Assembly: GCA_003254885.1 (NCBI GenBank)
Contig: QANT01005720.1
Location: forward strand, 1-28,082
Direction: 5' to 3'
Origin: Purshia tridentata
Lineage: Eukaryota > Streptophyta > Magnoliopsida > Rosales > Rosaceae
Length of the DNA stretch: 28,082 nt
Shown here: positions 9,367-20,300 of the stretch, in pieces
Numbering within the stretch: position 1 is the first letter of the stretch
Layout: every line of letters begins with the position of its first letter
Notes under the pieces: model-generated
The model's database searches: none
Told to the model about the DNA's origin: nothing
Seen by the model: only the letters and a program-made list of their open reading frames with translations
Program-made: the position numbers and the translations under genes

Positions 9367-10506
9367 CCCCTAAAGGGCTAGGCATCCCGGCACACGGCCC
9401 AAAGCCTACATGTGTGCCGTGATAGGTCCCAAAGACCTATCTGAACTGAAAACCTAAAGAGATACTGAATAGGGTGGGTTGAAACCATAAATTTCAGAAA
9501 TTCTTTTCCCAAGATAAAAATATTTAACCCTTCCCAAGCTTTACAATCAAAAACCAGCGTCCATAAATCTCTTTTAATAAATAAATCCACCGATTCGTCA
9601 AATCCACTATGCACAAATAAGACCAAAAGCTAAATTATGAAATCAAATCCTTTTTCGTGCAATAAAACTCAACTATGCTCAAAATAGCACATAACATTTA
9701 AATCAAACATTTCACTACAATTGTTTTCTAAACCCGAAATTCAAGCCACAACCTTTAATTAAAGAAATCAAGAGACAAATTAATTATAAAGTGAATAAAA
9801 CAATTCATAAAGCAAGTGTCCACTCACAGAGATAGCCTAGCTTTGGTCTCCGGCTGGATCGTCTCGAGTCTCGGGAGTATCGCCTAAAATAAGAATGACA
9901 AGACGTTATAATACTAATCAATTCAAGGTCGTAAAAATAAAAGTACGCGTCCTAGGCATTTCGCTCCACAATCCTATATTTAAATCACAAACCCACTTAT
10001 TTATCTTCTCGACTCATAATCCGATATCACTAGCTCATTTTAATCTCATTAAATTTTCCCCAAACAACTTCCATTACTACATAACTCGACCGAGGGTCGT
10101 TCGAGTGTCGTTTCAAAATCCCACAAGTGTCCAATTTCATCTCAAAGTCACCATTTCACCAATTTTCTTCAAACTACTATTCTAACCCTCAATAAATTGT
10201 TCCTAAGGGTGAAAATCACTCCCAATTGTAATTAAATCTCCATGAACACCTTAGATTTCTAGAAATCCCGAAATGGACATACGCCGCAACTATCAAACTT
10301 TCAATTTCCTCAATATTTTCCCAAATTTCTCATTCCAATCTTCGATTATAAGTTCCTAATGATGGAAATTAACCAAAACACCTCACAATTTGTGTTAATT
10401 TTGAAAGCCCATGCTAAATCCAAAAATGGCCTCAAATTCCCAAAATTCAATCTTCCACAATTACTCCAAATCAGACAACCAAACAATAGGGGAAAGGAAG
10501 CCCATA

Positions 10507-12412
10507 TGTAACACCCAGTACCTTCCAGAGTGATTTTGAAAAGCTTTTTAAAGGTTTTCGGGATTTTACTGGAAAGGTAAAACGTTTTGGGGCGTTTTTC
10601 AAATTTTAAGTTTGATTTTAAAACTTGGGGGAAAAGTTGACTTTTTGTTCGGGCAAGGTTTTGGTTTTGACCTTGGGTCCGTTGGAAAGGTCTCGTTCTC
10701 ACGAGTTCGTAGACGCGAAGCACGTGTCAAACGGAGCTACGGTTTGGAAGTTACGGACGTGTGAAGAGAGGGGCAAGTTTGTAATTTTGGAAAAGTTGGA
10801 TTTTAAAAGGCACAGAAACCTAGATTTCATTTCAGTTTTCTCTCTCCTCCCTCTTCCGCAAGCTTCTCTCTCTCGCGAGTGCCCTTTTTAGCCGTGCCTT
10901 TCGCCGGCGCGTGGGGGCGCGTCCGGTGGCGGCTGGGCACGGGGTTGGGTTGGCCGTGCTCGCCTCCCTCCCCTCTTCCTTCCCGCGGTGGCACCTCCTC
11001 CTGAAACAGCCCGGAACGAGAAGAATCGTTCGCCCACAGTCGGCGTCACGGCGGCGATTGCAACTTTTCCGGCGACGACGCGACCTCCCACCTGCCCAGA
11101 TCTTCCCTACTCGTCGAGCCCAGCGTGTTGGTGTGCTCCGATCGTCAGTTGGACCGCCGTGGACGGCGGATCGATGTTGAGCAGGCCGGCGGCTTTCCGG
11201 CCATTTTCCTCCTTTTCCGGCCACTTTTGGCCGTCGACCCAGTTGACCGCTGTTGACTACCCGTTGACCGTCGTGGGACCCGCTGCGTGTGGTAGTTCCA
11301 GCGACCGTTTCCTTAGTTTTTGGCCTCGGGCCAACCACCCGAACCTGTGGGTGAGTTTGGGTGAGCTTCTTGACTCTCCGTGTGTTTTTCGAGGGTCGGG
11401 CAGCCACCGTGCGTGGTGGTTCCCGCCCGTTACTGTGATTGTTAGCTTAGTTGTGAACTCTGGTTTGTTTCTTGGGTTGTCTGGTCTTAACAGGTACTCG
11501 GCACGGGAAATTGTATTTCCGATGCTGTTGTGTTGCCGGATTTTGAAATCTGAGCAAAGGAGCCATGAAGGACAGTTTGGTTTCATGTGGTACACTGTGA
11601 GTGAACCTAAGATCAATTATTTCCCAGTTTTAGTTCAGTTACTTGCTTGCCTTGTGTGCTTTTGATTGGTTGCTGTTTGCTAGTTAAGGGGGTACGAAAT
11701 TAGGATTGGAAATCCTGACAGTAATAGAGGTTATTTGAGGTTAAAGGTTTAAGTAGGAGATTGGAGTATCAGTGGGTATTAATTGAGGATTAAGTTGGAT
11801 TCTAAGTAAGGATCAGTGGTTATTGTTCGAGGATTAGTTGGATTCCAGGTCAGGATCTTACGGACTAATTCGAGGTGATTTTCAGTTTAGAGGTTAAATT
11901 GAGGATAATCGAGGTATTACTGAGCACAGTGAAATTGTTTGGGTTAGAGGATTGGTGATCGGGTTAAGGATTGTGATTTCTGGTTTGTGAACTGATTGTG
12001 ATTCGAGGCATTAAGATGGTTCTTTATTTGATTATTTTACTGGTTTTACTGTTGAGGTTTACAGTAGTTCACTCATACGAGCTCTAGTGAGCTTACCGGG
12101 TTTGTGTGTAAACCCGATCCACCTGTGGTTGGGTGCAGAGTTTGGTTTTGCAGGTAAGCAGGCTGAGGAGGTAGTGGAGAGAAGACGAGGCAGTGGGACC
12201 AGTAGCATTTCAGAACTTATTTTACGATTTGATTTTCATGTAAAAGGTTTTTCAGTTTGGTTTTATGCAAAGGGTTTTGTAAATTACAGTTTTGTTTCAG
12301 TAAATTATTTTATATTCTTGGCTCACAGTTTCAGAAAAAAGGGCCCACGGTTTCAGGAAACAGTTTGCAGTTTACAGTTGTTTTTCATGTGCCCGAGGGT
12401 CGGGGCGTGACA
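10507..12412 (+). mobile_element. Family-A solo LTR, internally deleted copy
   Basis: It begins TGTAACACCC and ends GGGGCGTGACA, with perfect CCATA duplications at 10502-10506 and 12413-12417. It is 1906 bases long and inserted in the family-B LTR in the opposite orientation. Compared with the other family-A LTR (17458-20446) it lacks about 950 bases, corresponding to about 18205-19156 there, including the 27-bp minisatellite. A GC-rich part (about 10880-11180) contrasts with the AT-rich surroundings. The plus-strand frame 10988-11665 is discussed as a finding; it matches no transposon protein I know. Confidence 0.9.
10660..10763 (-). repeat. Shared ~100-bp LTR module, copy in family-A LTR
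   Basis: Read on the minus strand it contains aaaccgtagctccg, then ctacgaactcgtgag, then cgagacctttcc and acggacccaaggtcaaa. Equivalent modules occur in both LTR families, always near the LTR 5' end and in the same orientation relative to the LTR. Confidence 0.75.
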
Positions 12413-12956
12413 CCATAAGGAAAGGAGAAAAACCCACCTGAAATTGAGGTAATTGGAGGCCGGGACTAGCCGGAATGCGCGAGCCAAGGGGCGGGGGCTG
12501 GGTGTTTTTCCGACGTGGTTTCGTGCTCGAGGGTGGGTGGCTGGCGTGGGGAAGCTCGGGGGAAGATGGCCAGTGGCTGGAGAGTGGGTCTCGACCGGTC
12601 TCGTCCTTTAGTGTCGCCGAAAATGGGCCAAGCTCGATGGCAGCAGCTACACGCGCGCAAGGAGGAGAAAGAGAGCTCGGGAGAGGGAAGAGAGAGGGCT
12701 GGACCGACGGGAGCAGGGGCTGGGGTCACTGGCCGGCGGCTGGGGACGTCGCCGATGGGTCTAGGTGGCCGAAAAGGTGCTAGGTGGGTCTCGCAGGGGG
12801 AGAGGGAGGAAGAGAGAGAGAGTCACCGAGGGGGGTTTGTGGTATGCGCTTGGGGAAGGGAAGAGGAGAGAGAAATAAAGAGAGGGGGAGATTCCAGAAA
12901 TTTCTGGAATTAAAAGCCACTTCACCCAATTTACAAGTTTGCCCCTCACTTTAAGC

Positions 12957-13060
12957 CTCCGTATTTCTCAAACCGTAGCTTCAAACGACGCATGCTACAT
13001 GTCTATGAACTCGTGGAGTCGAGCTCTACGCAACCATGTTAAAGTCAAATCTAAAATCCG
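12957..13060 (+). repeat. Shared ~100-bp LTR module, family-B copy 1
   Basis: It has the order aaaccgtagct, cgacgcatgctacatg, tatgaactcgtg, cgagctctacg and aaagtcaaa. It lies about 205-310 bases from the 5' end of the minus-strand LTR and is followed about 40 bases on by a second, diverged copy. Confidence 0.75.
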
Positions 13061-13096
13061 AATAATTTAAAAAGTCAACTTTAGGTCTCTTGTCAG

Positions 13097-13200
13097 GTTC
13101 ATAGCTTTCTACCCGTGGCTCTAAACAGGACATACTGCGTGTCGACGAACCCATGAGCTCGAGGCCTTCCTAACAGACCCAATGTCAAAATTAAAATCTT
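13097..13200 (+). repeat. Shared ~100-bp LTR module, family-B copy 2
   Basis: A diverged duplicate of the module just upstream: cgtggctctaaac, tgtcgacgaac, catgagctcgagg, cttcctaacagaccc and aatgtcaaa. It lies 65-170 bases from the LTR 5' end. Confidence 0.7.
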
Positions 13201-13270
13201 ACTAGAACCAAAAGTCAACTTTGAGTCCCACTTAAAAATTACCTAGTAAGGTGCAGGCCGTTACATTAGG

Positions 13271-14575
13271 ATACCAGTTTAGGTTTGTATTAGTGTATGT
13301 CACATATTTAGGATTTGTGTTACTATGGAACAATTTGTCAACTCCGTTACATTTTCTGTTAAAAATAGATCATTTGCTATGCACATAACTAATTTTTATG
13401 GGGCAAAATTGACAATTCACATATATATTTTTTAAGAAAAAAAAACTAAAAACTCAAAAAACAAAAAAAACAACAAAAAAACCAGCACACCCCTCCTCAC
13501 CAAACTAATAAACTTCAAAATAATATAAAATATAAAACAAATAAATAATTGAATTGAAAAAAAGAAAGCCCAAGCAACTCCTCCGCCCCAAACCCTCCTT
13601 TCCTTTTCCGGCCACTCTCTGGCGAATTTTCCGGCTACCCTCCGACGACTTTTTTTATTTTTAATTATATATTTCAATTCTTAAATTGTCAAAAAGAAAA
13701 AATTTAAATACTTTGTGAAATCCTTACCTTTAAATTTTCTATTCAAACAATAGAATTTCAAATTTAGGGATTTCAATTACATGGATTTCAAATGCATAAA
13801 TTTGAAATCCAAATCCAAATTCAAATACAAATACAAATTTAAGAATCCAAACGGCCCTAAGTCTAAACCATGTGATCAATTTACTTCTGGCCACTTTCTC
13901 ATTTAAAAAAACCGTAACTCCCACAAGCTTGCGTATGCAAGTTTTCTCTCGCATTTTTTTTCAAACCCAACTCACCTTCCCTTGATTAATCATTCCTCTT
14001 TTGATAAGAATAAGAGGACTATGGGTGAGTTTTGAATTGTCTACCCAACTATTCATCGCTGTACTTTGATTTGATTAATCATTACAAGCTTCCACTTTCA
14101 TCCACACAAACGTAGTCACCTTCTCCATTTGATTAATCATTTTAACTTGATTAGTCATCTCTTTCTTTTGTTAATAGATCTCTACCACAACTTGATTTAT
14201 TGACTTGATTAATCATTTAATTTCTTTGTGTTTCGGCAACAACATGGAATTTGTCACTTTGATTAATTATTTATTAATAAATCAGTCCTCTCCTTAAGGA
14301 TTTTTACCAAGGTTTAGGATTGCTTATCAAACCCAATGCGAGGTGGAGGTTGTGACGTGGTGAGGTGCACGTATTAGTTTAGGATGCACATAATTCAGGT
14401 GGGTGAGACTGTACTATGGTCTTGTCATTTTTGTGGATTTGTGGTTTTTGTTTATTAGACCCTTGTTGTCTAATTTGTGATTTTATTTACCAATTATTTA
14501 TTTGTATGCTAGAATTTGGTATAATTCTAGATTTATAATCTTATTAATTGATTGGTAATACCAAAATTGTTAGTT
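13271..14575. other. No gene; AT-rich with a palindrome cluster and a possible fold-back element
   Basis: No coding region is supported. 13735-13862 contains an inverted repeat (atttcaaat...atttgaaat at 13785-13808) and ends ccaaacggccctaa, a phrase typical of plant MITE termini; no complete terminal repeat pair was found. A cluster of tgattaatca sites follows at 13983-14269. Confidence 0.4.
13983..14269. repeat. Cluster of six TGATTAATCA-type palindromes
   Basis: Perfect 10-bp palindromes tgattaatca occur at 13983, 14072, 14130 and 14206, with one-base variants at 14148 (tgattagtca) and 14260 (tgattaatta). The intervening DNA is not obviously repeated. The ATTA cores resemble homeodomain sites; that is a resemblance only. 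Confidence 0.7.
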
Positions 14576-15219
14576 GACTTTTTCAGTGACCAACTCAGAA
14601 AATAAAATTGACCATACCAAATTGACGGGCTCGACGAGAGGGACAACTTTCTCAACTGGGTCGAGTCCAAAAAGTGGCCGGAAATCCCTAATTTCTGAAA
14701 TTTCTGTCCTCGATCTGAAAATTCAAATCTACGTGAAAACATTTCAAATCATATATGGTTGGAAATCTTGAAACGTGAGGATCTCAGAAAGTAAAAATCG
14801 AACCCAACTGAGGTCGAACGAAGCGGAATTTGGATTTGAAACTCACAGTAGCCGAAACTTTCAAAGCTCGATTCGCCGTCCACAGTGGTCTAATCGGGAC
14901 GATTTGGGTATGAATGGAAAAAGGACGAAAAGGCGAACAAAATCCGATGAACTTGACGCCCAGCAGGTACTCCACGAGCCTTCACGTGCGGCCGAAAAGT
15001 ACGACAGTGATTCTGATCGCCCAAACATTGTTCACGCGTATTTTTATGTAATTTTGATTTTTTTTTCGAAAAATGAAATTACTTTTCCTATTATGTTTTT
15101 CCCCCAAAACTTCAAACGTGCATAACTCCTAAACCGTAACTCCAAATTATGAGCCGTTTCTTCCTACGCGCTCGTGAGGTCGAGGTCTACGCATCAACAT
15201 AAAAATTTGGGTCGAAACA
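14575..15219 (-). mobile_element. Degenerate LTR-like fragment
   Basis: The stretch contains phrases shared with the family A/B LTRs, such as the cgacgagagg and gtggccggaaa segments, and ends with a diverged copy of the shared module at 15116-15217 (aaaccgtaactcc, ctcgtgaggtcgag). It stops abruptly where the next LTR structure starts at 15220. Its left boundary is uncertain. It is probably a third relative of families A and B. Confidence 0.5.
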
Positions 15220-15940
15220 TGACAGGACCCTCCCCGAATTTCCACCCTAGAACTCGGAGTGATCCTGCGGGAATCCAATATCAAAGAAAATCCTACCGAA
15301 ATTTCGGCAGAACCTCCCCTGAAATTGAACTAACCCTTTCGTTAGAAAATCTGTGAAACACACTTCTATTCAAAACAGCGCCTCTACCACAAATAAGGGT
15401 CTCCGACCCAAGATTTAAAATCAACTAATTAAGTATTCATTTGATTATCAGAGCTGCGCTACAAAATTTACTAAGAAAATAAGATTTACAAAGATAACTA
15501 AACATCTATAAACTACACCAGCTAACTAGATTTGCCTCGACGTCCTTGGCTCGACCACTCGACCGCTACAACCTAGGGGAAAAATTTAAAACAACAATAA
15601 GGATAAAACCAGTGAGACGACTCAGTGAGTGGACGAAGATAATAAACATTTAAATTTAAATTATAAAAATCCATTGACTACGGCAACTATAGAAATAACT
15701 TGGCACCAAGGCCTTACGTCTCTCTTTAAAATCCCCCAATTTTAAATCACTTTCATAAAATCCACTGAAAAACTTCATATAAAATCTGCATCTAAAATCC
15801 ATTTTGAAAACTCTGATAAATCGGTAAAACTAGTCTAGCTCCCAAAATATCAATTAAGAACTGAAATCTATAATTCTCACAAATTATCTTTGTAAACTGA
15901 TATAGAAAGAATACTTTCACCCAATCCAATATCCAGAAAT

Positions 15941-16074
15941 CCTGTCGTACATGCGCAGGGCCCACAACCTGCCGTACGCATGCAAGGCCAATAATCCTGC
16001 CGTACATGCGCAGGGCCCACAACCTGCCGTATGCATGCAGGGCCAATAATCTACCATACGAGCACGCAGGGTCA
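15941..16074. repeat. 27-bp minisatellite inside family-B structure, 5 units
   Basis: The units alternate between cctgccgtacatgcgcaggg and cctgccgtacgcatgcaagg types. It is the counterpart of the array at 9234-9366 and sits at the same LTR position. Confidence 0.85.
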
Positions 16075-18481
16075 ATAATCTGACTATGTGTGTGCCGTGA
16101 TGGGTCCCAACGACCTATCTGAACTGATATGCTGAACTGGATACCAACAGGGTGCTTTTAAAACTATAAATTTCAGAAATTCTTTCCCATGATATAAAAT
16201 ACTTAACATTCCTCAAAAACCATGACTAATAAATCCTTGGCACTAAAATCCATTGAAATCCAATATTTTCTCAAACTCAAGCATGAAAAACATTTTGAAT
16301 TTCTTTCTGTCTCGCCAAAGCATGAAATCCAGTATAACAAATTCCAAACCCAACGTCTAAGTCAAACTTATATAAGAAATCCATAAACTAAACTTGCAAA
16401 CCAGATAATATTTCTAATTTAAATAAATCAGAACTCAAATAAACTCAAACTAGAAATATGAATTAAATCATAAAATCCATAAACAATTCATAAACAAAGT
16501 CCACTCACAGAGATAGCCTAGGTTTGGTCTCCGACTGGATCGTCCCCCGACTCGGGAGTGTCATCTAACACGAGAATGATTTTTGTTAAAATAATATTCA
16601 GAATAATAACTGAAAAACTAGAGTGTGTGAGTTCTAGGCTTTTCGCTTCATAATTCTAAATTCAAACTATAACTCAACTTAATTTCCTTCTCGACTCAAA
16701 ATCCAACGCCACTAGTTCATTTTATCCCTGTAAATTCCCCCAAATAACCTTCATTACTGTATAACTCGACGGGGGGCATCCGGTTGTCGTTTCGACAACC
16801 AATAAGTGTCCAATTTCACCTCAAAGTCACCATTTCTCTGATTTTCTTCAAACTAACTATTCTAAACATCAATAAATCGTTCCTAAGGGTGAAAATCACT
16901 AACAATTGCAATTAAAACTCCATGAACACTTTAAATTTCCAAAATTTCCGAAATGGGCATAAGCCCCAAATTTCCAACTTTCAATTTCCCTCAAAATTTT
17001 CCAAAATTTCTCATTCCAATCTTCAATTAGAGGTTCATAAATACGGAAATTACTCAAAACATCTCACGATTTGTATTAATTTTGAAAACCCAAGCCAAAC
17101 CCGAAATGAGCATACCCCAAATTTTCCCAACTTTCCAATTTCTTCAAATTCTCAAAATCAATTCACCAAATCAAGTCCCAACTCACCCTAAACTCGTGCC
17201 TTACCCCTCAATTGCACAAAACAACCCATAGTTTTACCCAATCAAGGCTAAATCCGAAATGGCCCTATATCCCCAATTTTAATCTTCCACAAATACTTGA
17301 AATTGAACTACCAATAAGAGGGGAATGAAAGCCCATGGAAAGAGGAAGGAAACTCACCAAGATTCTGGGCCAATCGTAGCCGGAAACAGCCGGAATCGGC
17401 GGAGGGAGTTCGCGGTGCAGCTGGCTTCCCGAGCTCCTTGCTACGCGTGGGAGTAACTGTCACGCCCCGACCCTCGGGTACGTGAACGCCAACTGAACCT
17501 GAAAACTGTTTCCTGTTTCCTGAAGCTGTGGGCCCTTTTCTGAAACTGTGAGCCATGAATAACAAATAATTTACTAAAATCACTGTAACTTACAAAGCAC
17601 ATTTATAAAATCAAGCTGTAAAACTTTTACATAAAAGCAAAGTGTAAAATAAGTTTCTGAAACACTGCTGGGCTCACTGCCTCGTCTTCTCTCCACTACC
17701 TCCTCAGCCTGCTCAACCTGCAAAACCAAACCCTGCACCCAACCATAGGTGCACCGGGTTTACACACGAACCCGGTAAGCTCACTAGAGCTCGTGTGAGT
17801 GAAATCTACTGTAAACCTCAAATTAAGCTCAAATAAAATAATTAAATCACAATCCATCTTAGGCCTCGAATCACAATCAAACCACAAATCATAAATCATA
17901 AACTGATCACCAATCCTCTAGACCAACCAATTCACTATCCCAATCTGTAATACCTCAATTATCCTCAATTGATCCCCTAAACTGGAAATCACCTCGATTT
18001 ACACCACAAGGTCCTGACTTAGAATCCCACTAGATTCTCCAATAATCTTAGAATCCTCGATATCCATTTAGAACCAACTTAAACCTCAATTAATCCTTCC
18101 ACTATCCTCAAATAACCTTTAGAACCCACTAAAAATCCTCAATTAAAACCACTGATACTCCGAAACCTTTTACTTACCCTTAAATCTCAAATGACCTTCA
18201 TTACTCCAACCCCCGGTAATCAATTCTCGCCTAAACCTTTAAATTCAAAGTTTCTCAACGCCTCACTATCACCCTTTGAGATTCCCGTAGCTTTAAAACA
18301 TTTCATAAAAATTTACGAAAGAGAAAATAATTATTGATTTCAAATCCGCTTTAAAAACTCTTAGAAGTCAATAAATCTGATCAAATGTCCCGAATTATAA
18401 AACAAGAACTATAATTTAATAATCAAAACAATCTGTAACTCACAAGATATGAAAACCATCACCCAATCCACATCCAGCTAA

Positions 18482-18668
18482 CCTGCCGTACATGCGCAGG
18501 GCTCACAACCTGCCATACGCATGCAGGGCCAATAATCCTGCCGTACATGCGCAGGGCCTACAACCTGCCATACGCATGCAGGGCCAATAATCCTACTGTA
18601 CATGTGCAGAGCCAGAGTCTCTCATACACATGCAGGGCCAATATCCTGCCGTACGTGCACGCAGGGCC
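18482..18668. repeat. 27-bp minisatellite inside full-length family-A LTR, 7 units
   Basis: About seven units of the same cctgccgtacatgcgcaggg pattern as in the family-B LTRs. Its presence in both families and absence from the shorter family-A LTR supports loss in the latter. Confidence 0.85.
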
Positions 18669-20194
18669 GCCCCCAAAGGGCAAGGCATCTCGACACACGG
18701 CCCAAAGCCTATGTGTGTGCCGTGATGGGTCCCAAAGACCTTATGCAATCTCAGAAGCTGAACGAGTACCAACTGGGTGGTTTGAAAATAGTACCAATCC
18801 GAAAAAGAATATTTCCTTTTCAAATCACCGAAAACCAAGTTCAAAACCTTTTTGATATGGGGATAAATTAACCAAAACTCGCACTTAAAGTTAAATCATT
18901 TCTTAAAGAACCAACGTTACCAAAAACTGATAAATAAGATCAAATCTTTAACTTTATCCAAGAATAAACTGAATTCTCAAAGTCAGTTCCCAAAACCAAC
19001 ATTCACACTAAATCATCTTAAAAAGCAACAACATTAAATCTCGGGAATCCCAATCTTAACCAAAAGTCTCCACCTGAACTCATTAATCCTCAACCAAAAC
19101 CAGTGATCCTTACTTAAAATCCAACAAATCCTCAATTAATCCTTCAAATCGTCGGAAATTCCAATCCTAATTTCGTACCCCTCTTAACTAGTAACCAGCA
19201 ACCAAATAAACAAGCACTCAAGCAACCAAGTAACTAACTAAACTGAGAATTTAAGGATCTTAGGTTCACTCACTGTGACCACGCGAAAAGACTAAACCGC
19301 CCTTCGTGTCCTTCGTGGCTCCTTTGCACGGACTCTAAAATCCGGCAGCATAGCGACATCAGAAATACAAATTCCCGTGCCGAGTGTACTTGCTAAGACC
19401 AGACAACCAACCAAAACAAGCAAGTTTCACAACCAAGCAACAAAACACAGAAACGGGCGGGAACCACCACGCACGGTGGCTACCCGACCCTCGGAAAACA
19501 TACGGAAGGTCAAGGAGCTCACCCAAACTTACCCACAAGCTCGGGTGGTTGGCCTGAGGCCAAAAACACAGAAAACGGTCGCTGGAACCGTCACACGCAG
19601 CGAGTCCCACGACGGTCAACGGGCGGTCAACTGCCAAAAACGAAAGTCACGTTTAGCTAAAACGAACTACACAGGCACGTAGAGGAGATCGAGGGGATCG
19701 ATTCTCAAACCTGGGTCGACGGCCAAAAGTGGCTGGAAAAGGAGGAAAACTGGCCGGAAAGCCGCCGGCCTCCCTAGCTCCGATCCGCCGCCCACGGCGG
19801 TCTCACGGGTTAATCGAACCCACCAACACGCTGGGCTCGACGAGAGGAAGAGATCTGGGCAGGTGGGAGGTCGCGTCGTCGCCGGAATCGCCGAGATCGC
19901 CGCCATGACGCCGACTGTGCACGCGCAATTCTTCTCTTTCCGGGCTGTTTCACGGGGAGCCACCACCACCGGAAGGAAGAGAGGGAGCCGGCGAGCACGG
20001 GAAGCCAAAAACCAGGCCAGCCCGCCGCCGGACGCGCCCCCAAGCGCCGGCGAAAGGCGCGGCTGGGAGAGAGACTCGCGAGAGGGAGAGAAGCTTCGGG
20101 AGAGAGGAGAGAGAAAATGCTGTGTTTTCTGGGGTTCTGTGCCCTTTTTAAAATCCAACTTTTCCAAAATTACAAACTTGCCCCTCTCTTCACA

Positions 20195-20300
20195 CATCCG
20201 TAACTTCCAAACCGTAGCTCCGTTTAACGCGTGCTACGTGCCTACGAACTCGTGAGGACGAGACCTTTCGAACGAACCCAAAGTCAAAGCAAAAAGTCCT
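20195..20300 (+). repeat. Shared ~100-bp LTR module, family-A copy
   Basis: It has the order aaaccgtagctccg, cgcgtgctacgtg, cctacgaactcgtgagg, cgagacctttcgaac and aaagtcaaa. It lies about 150-250 bases from the 5' end of this minus-strand LTR, as in the other family-A copy. Confidence 0.75.

Larger units (their letters stand above)
8521..13265 (-). mobile_element. Family-B solo LTR (Ty3/gypsy-like), split by a nested LTR
   Basis: On the minus strand the element starts TGTAACGGCC (13265) and ends ...GTCTTGTCA (8521). It is flanked by perfect 5-bp duplications TTAGG at 8516-8520 and 13266-13270. No primer-binding site, polypurine tract or polymerase domain is present, so it is a solo LTR. Removing the nested LTR at 10507-12412 and one duplicated pentamer leaves about 2.83 kb. 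Long LTRs with TGTAAC termini suggest a Tekay/Del-like chromovirus, but no protein domain is available to prove it. It carries a 27-bp minisatellite and two copies of a ~100-bp module near its 5' end. Confidence 0.88.

Noticed and set aside
9122..10185. Small frames of 82-96 codons in the left part of the first family-B LTR
   Set aside because: They overlap the minisatellite or AT-rich LTR sequence and show no domain or consistent strand.
10832..11407. 191-codon minus-strand frame in the family-A LTR
   Set aside because: It is antisense to the LTR in GC-rich DNA, rich in Arg/Gly/Pro, with no recognisable domain.
12466..12949. Several frames of 62-132 codons in the family-B LTR
   Set aside because: GC-rich purine-skewed DNA is open in multiple overlapping frames on both strands, and there is no domain.
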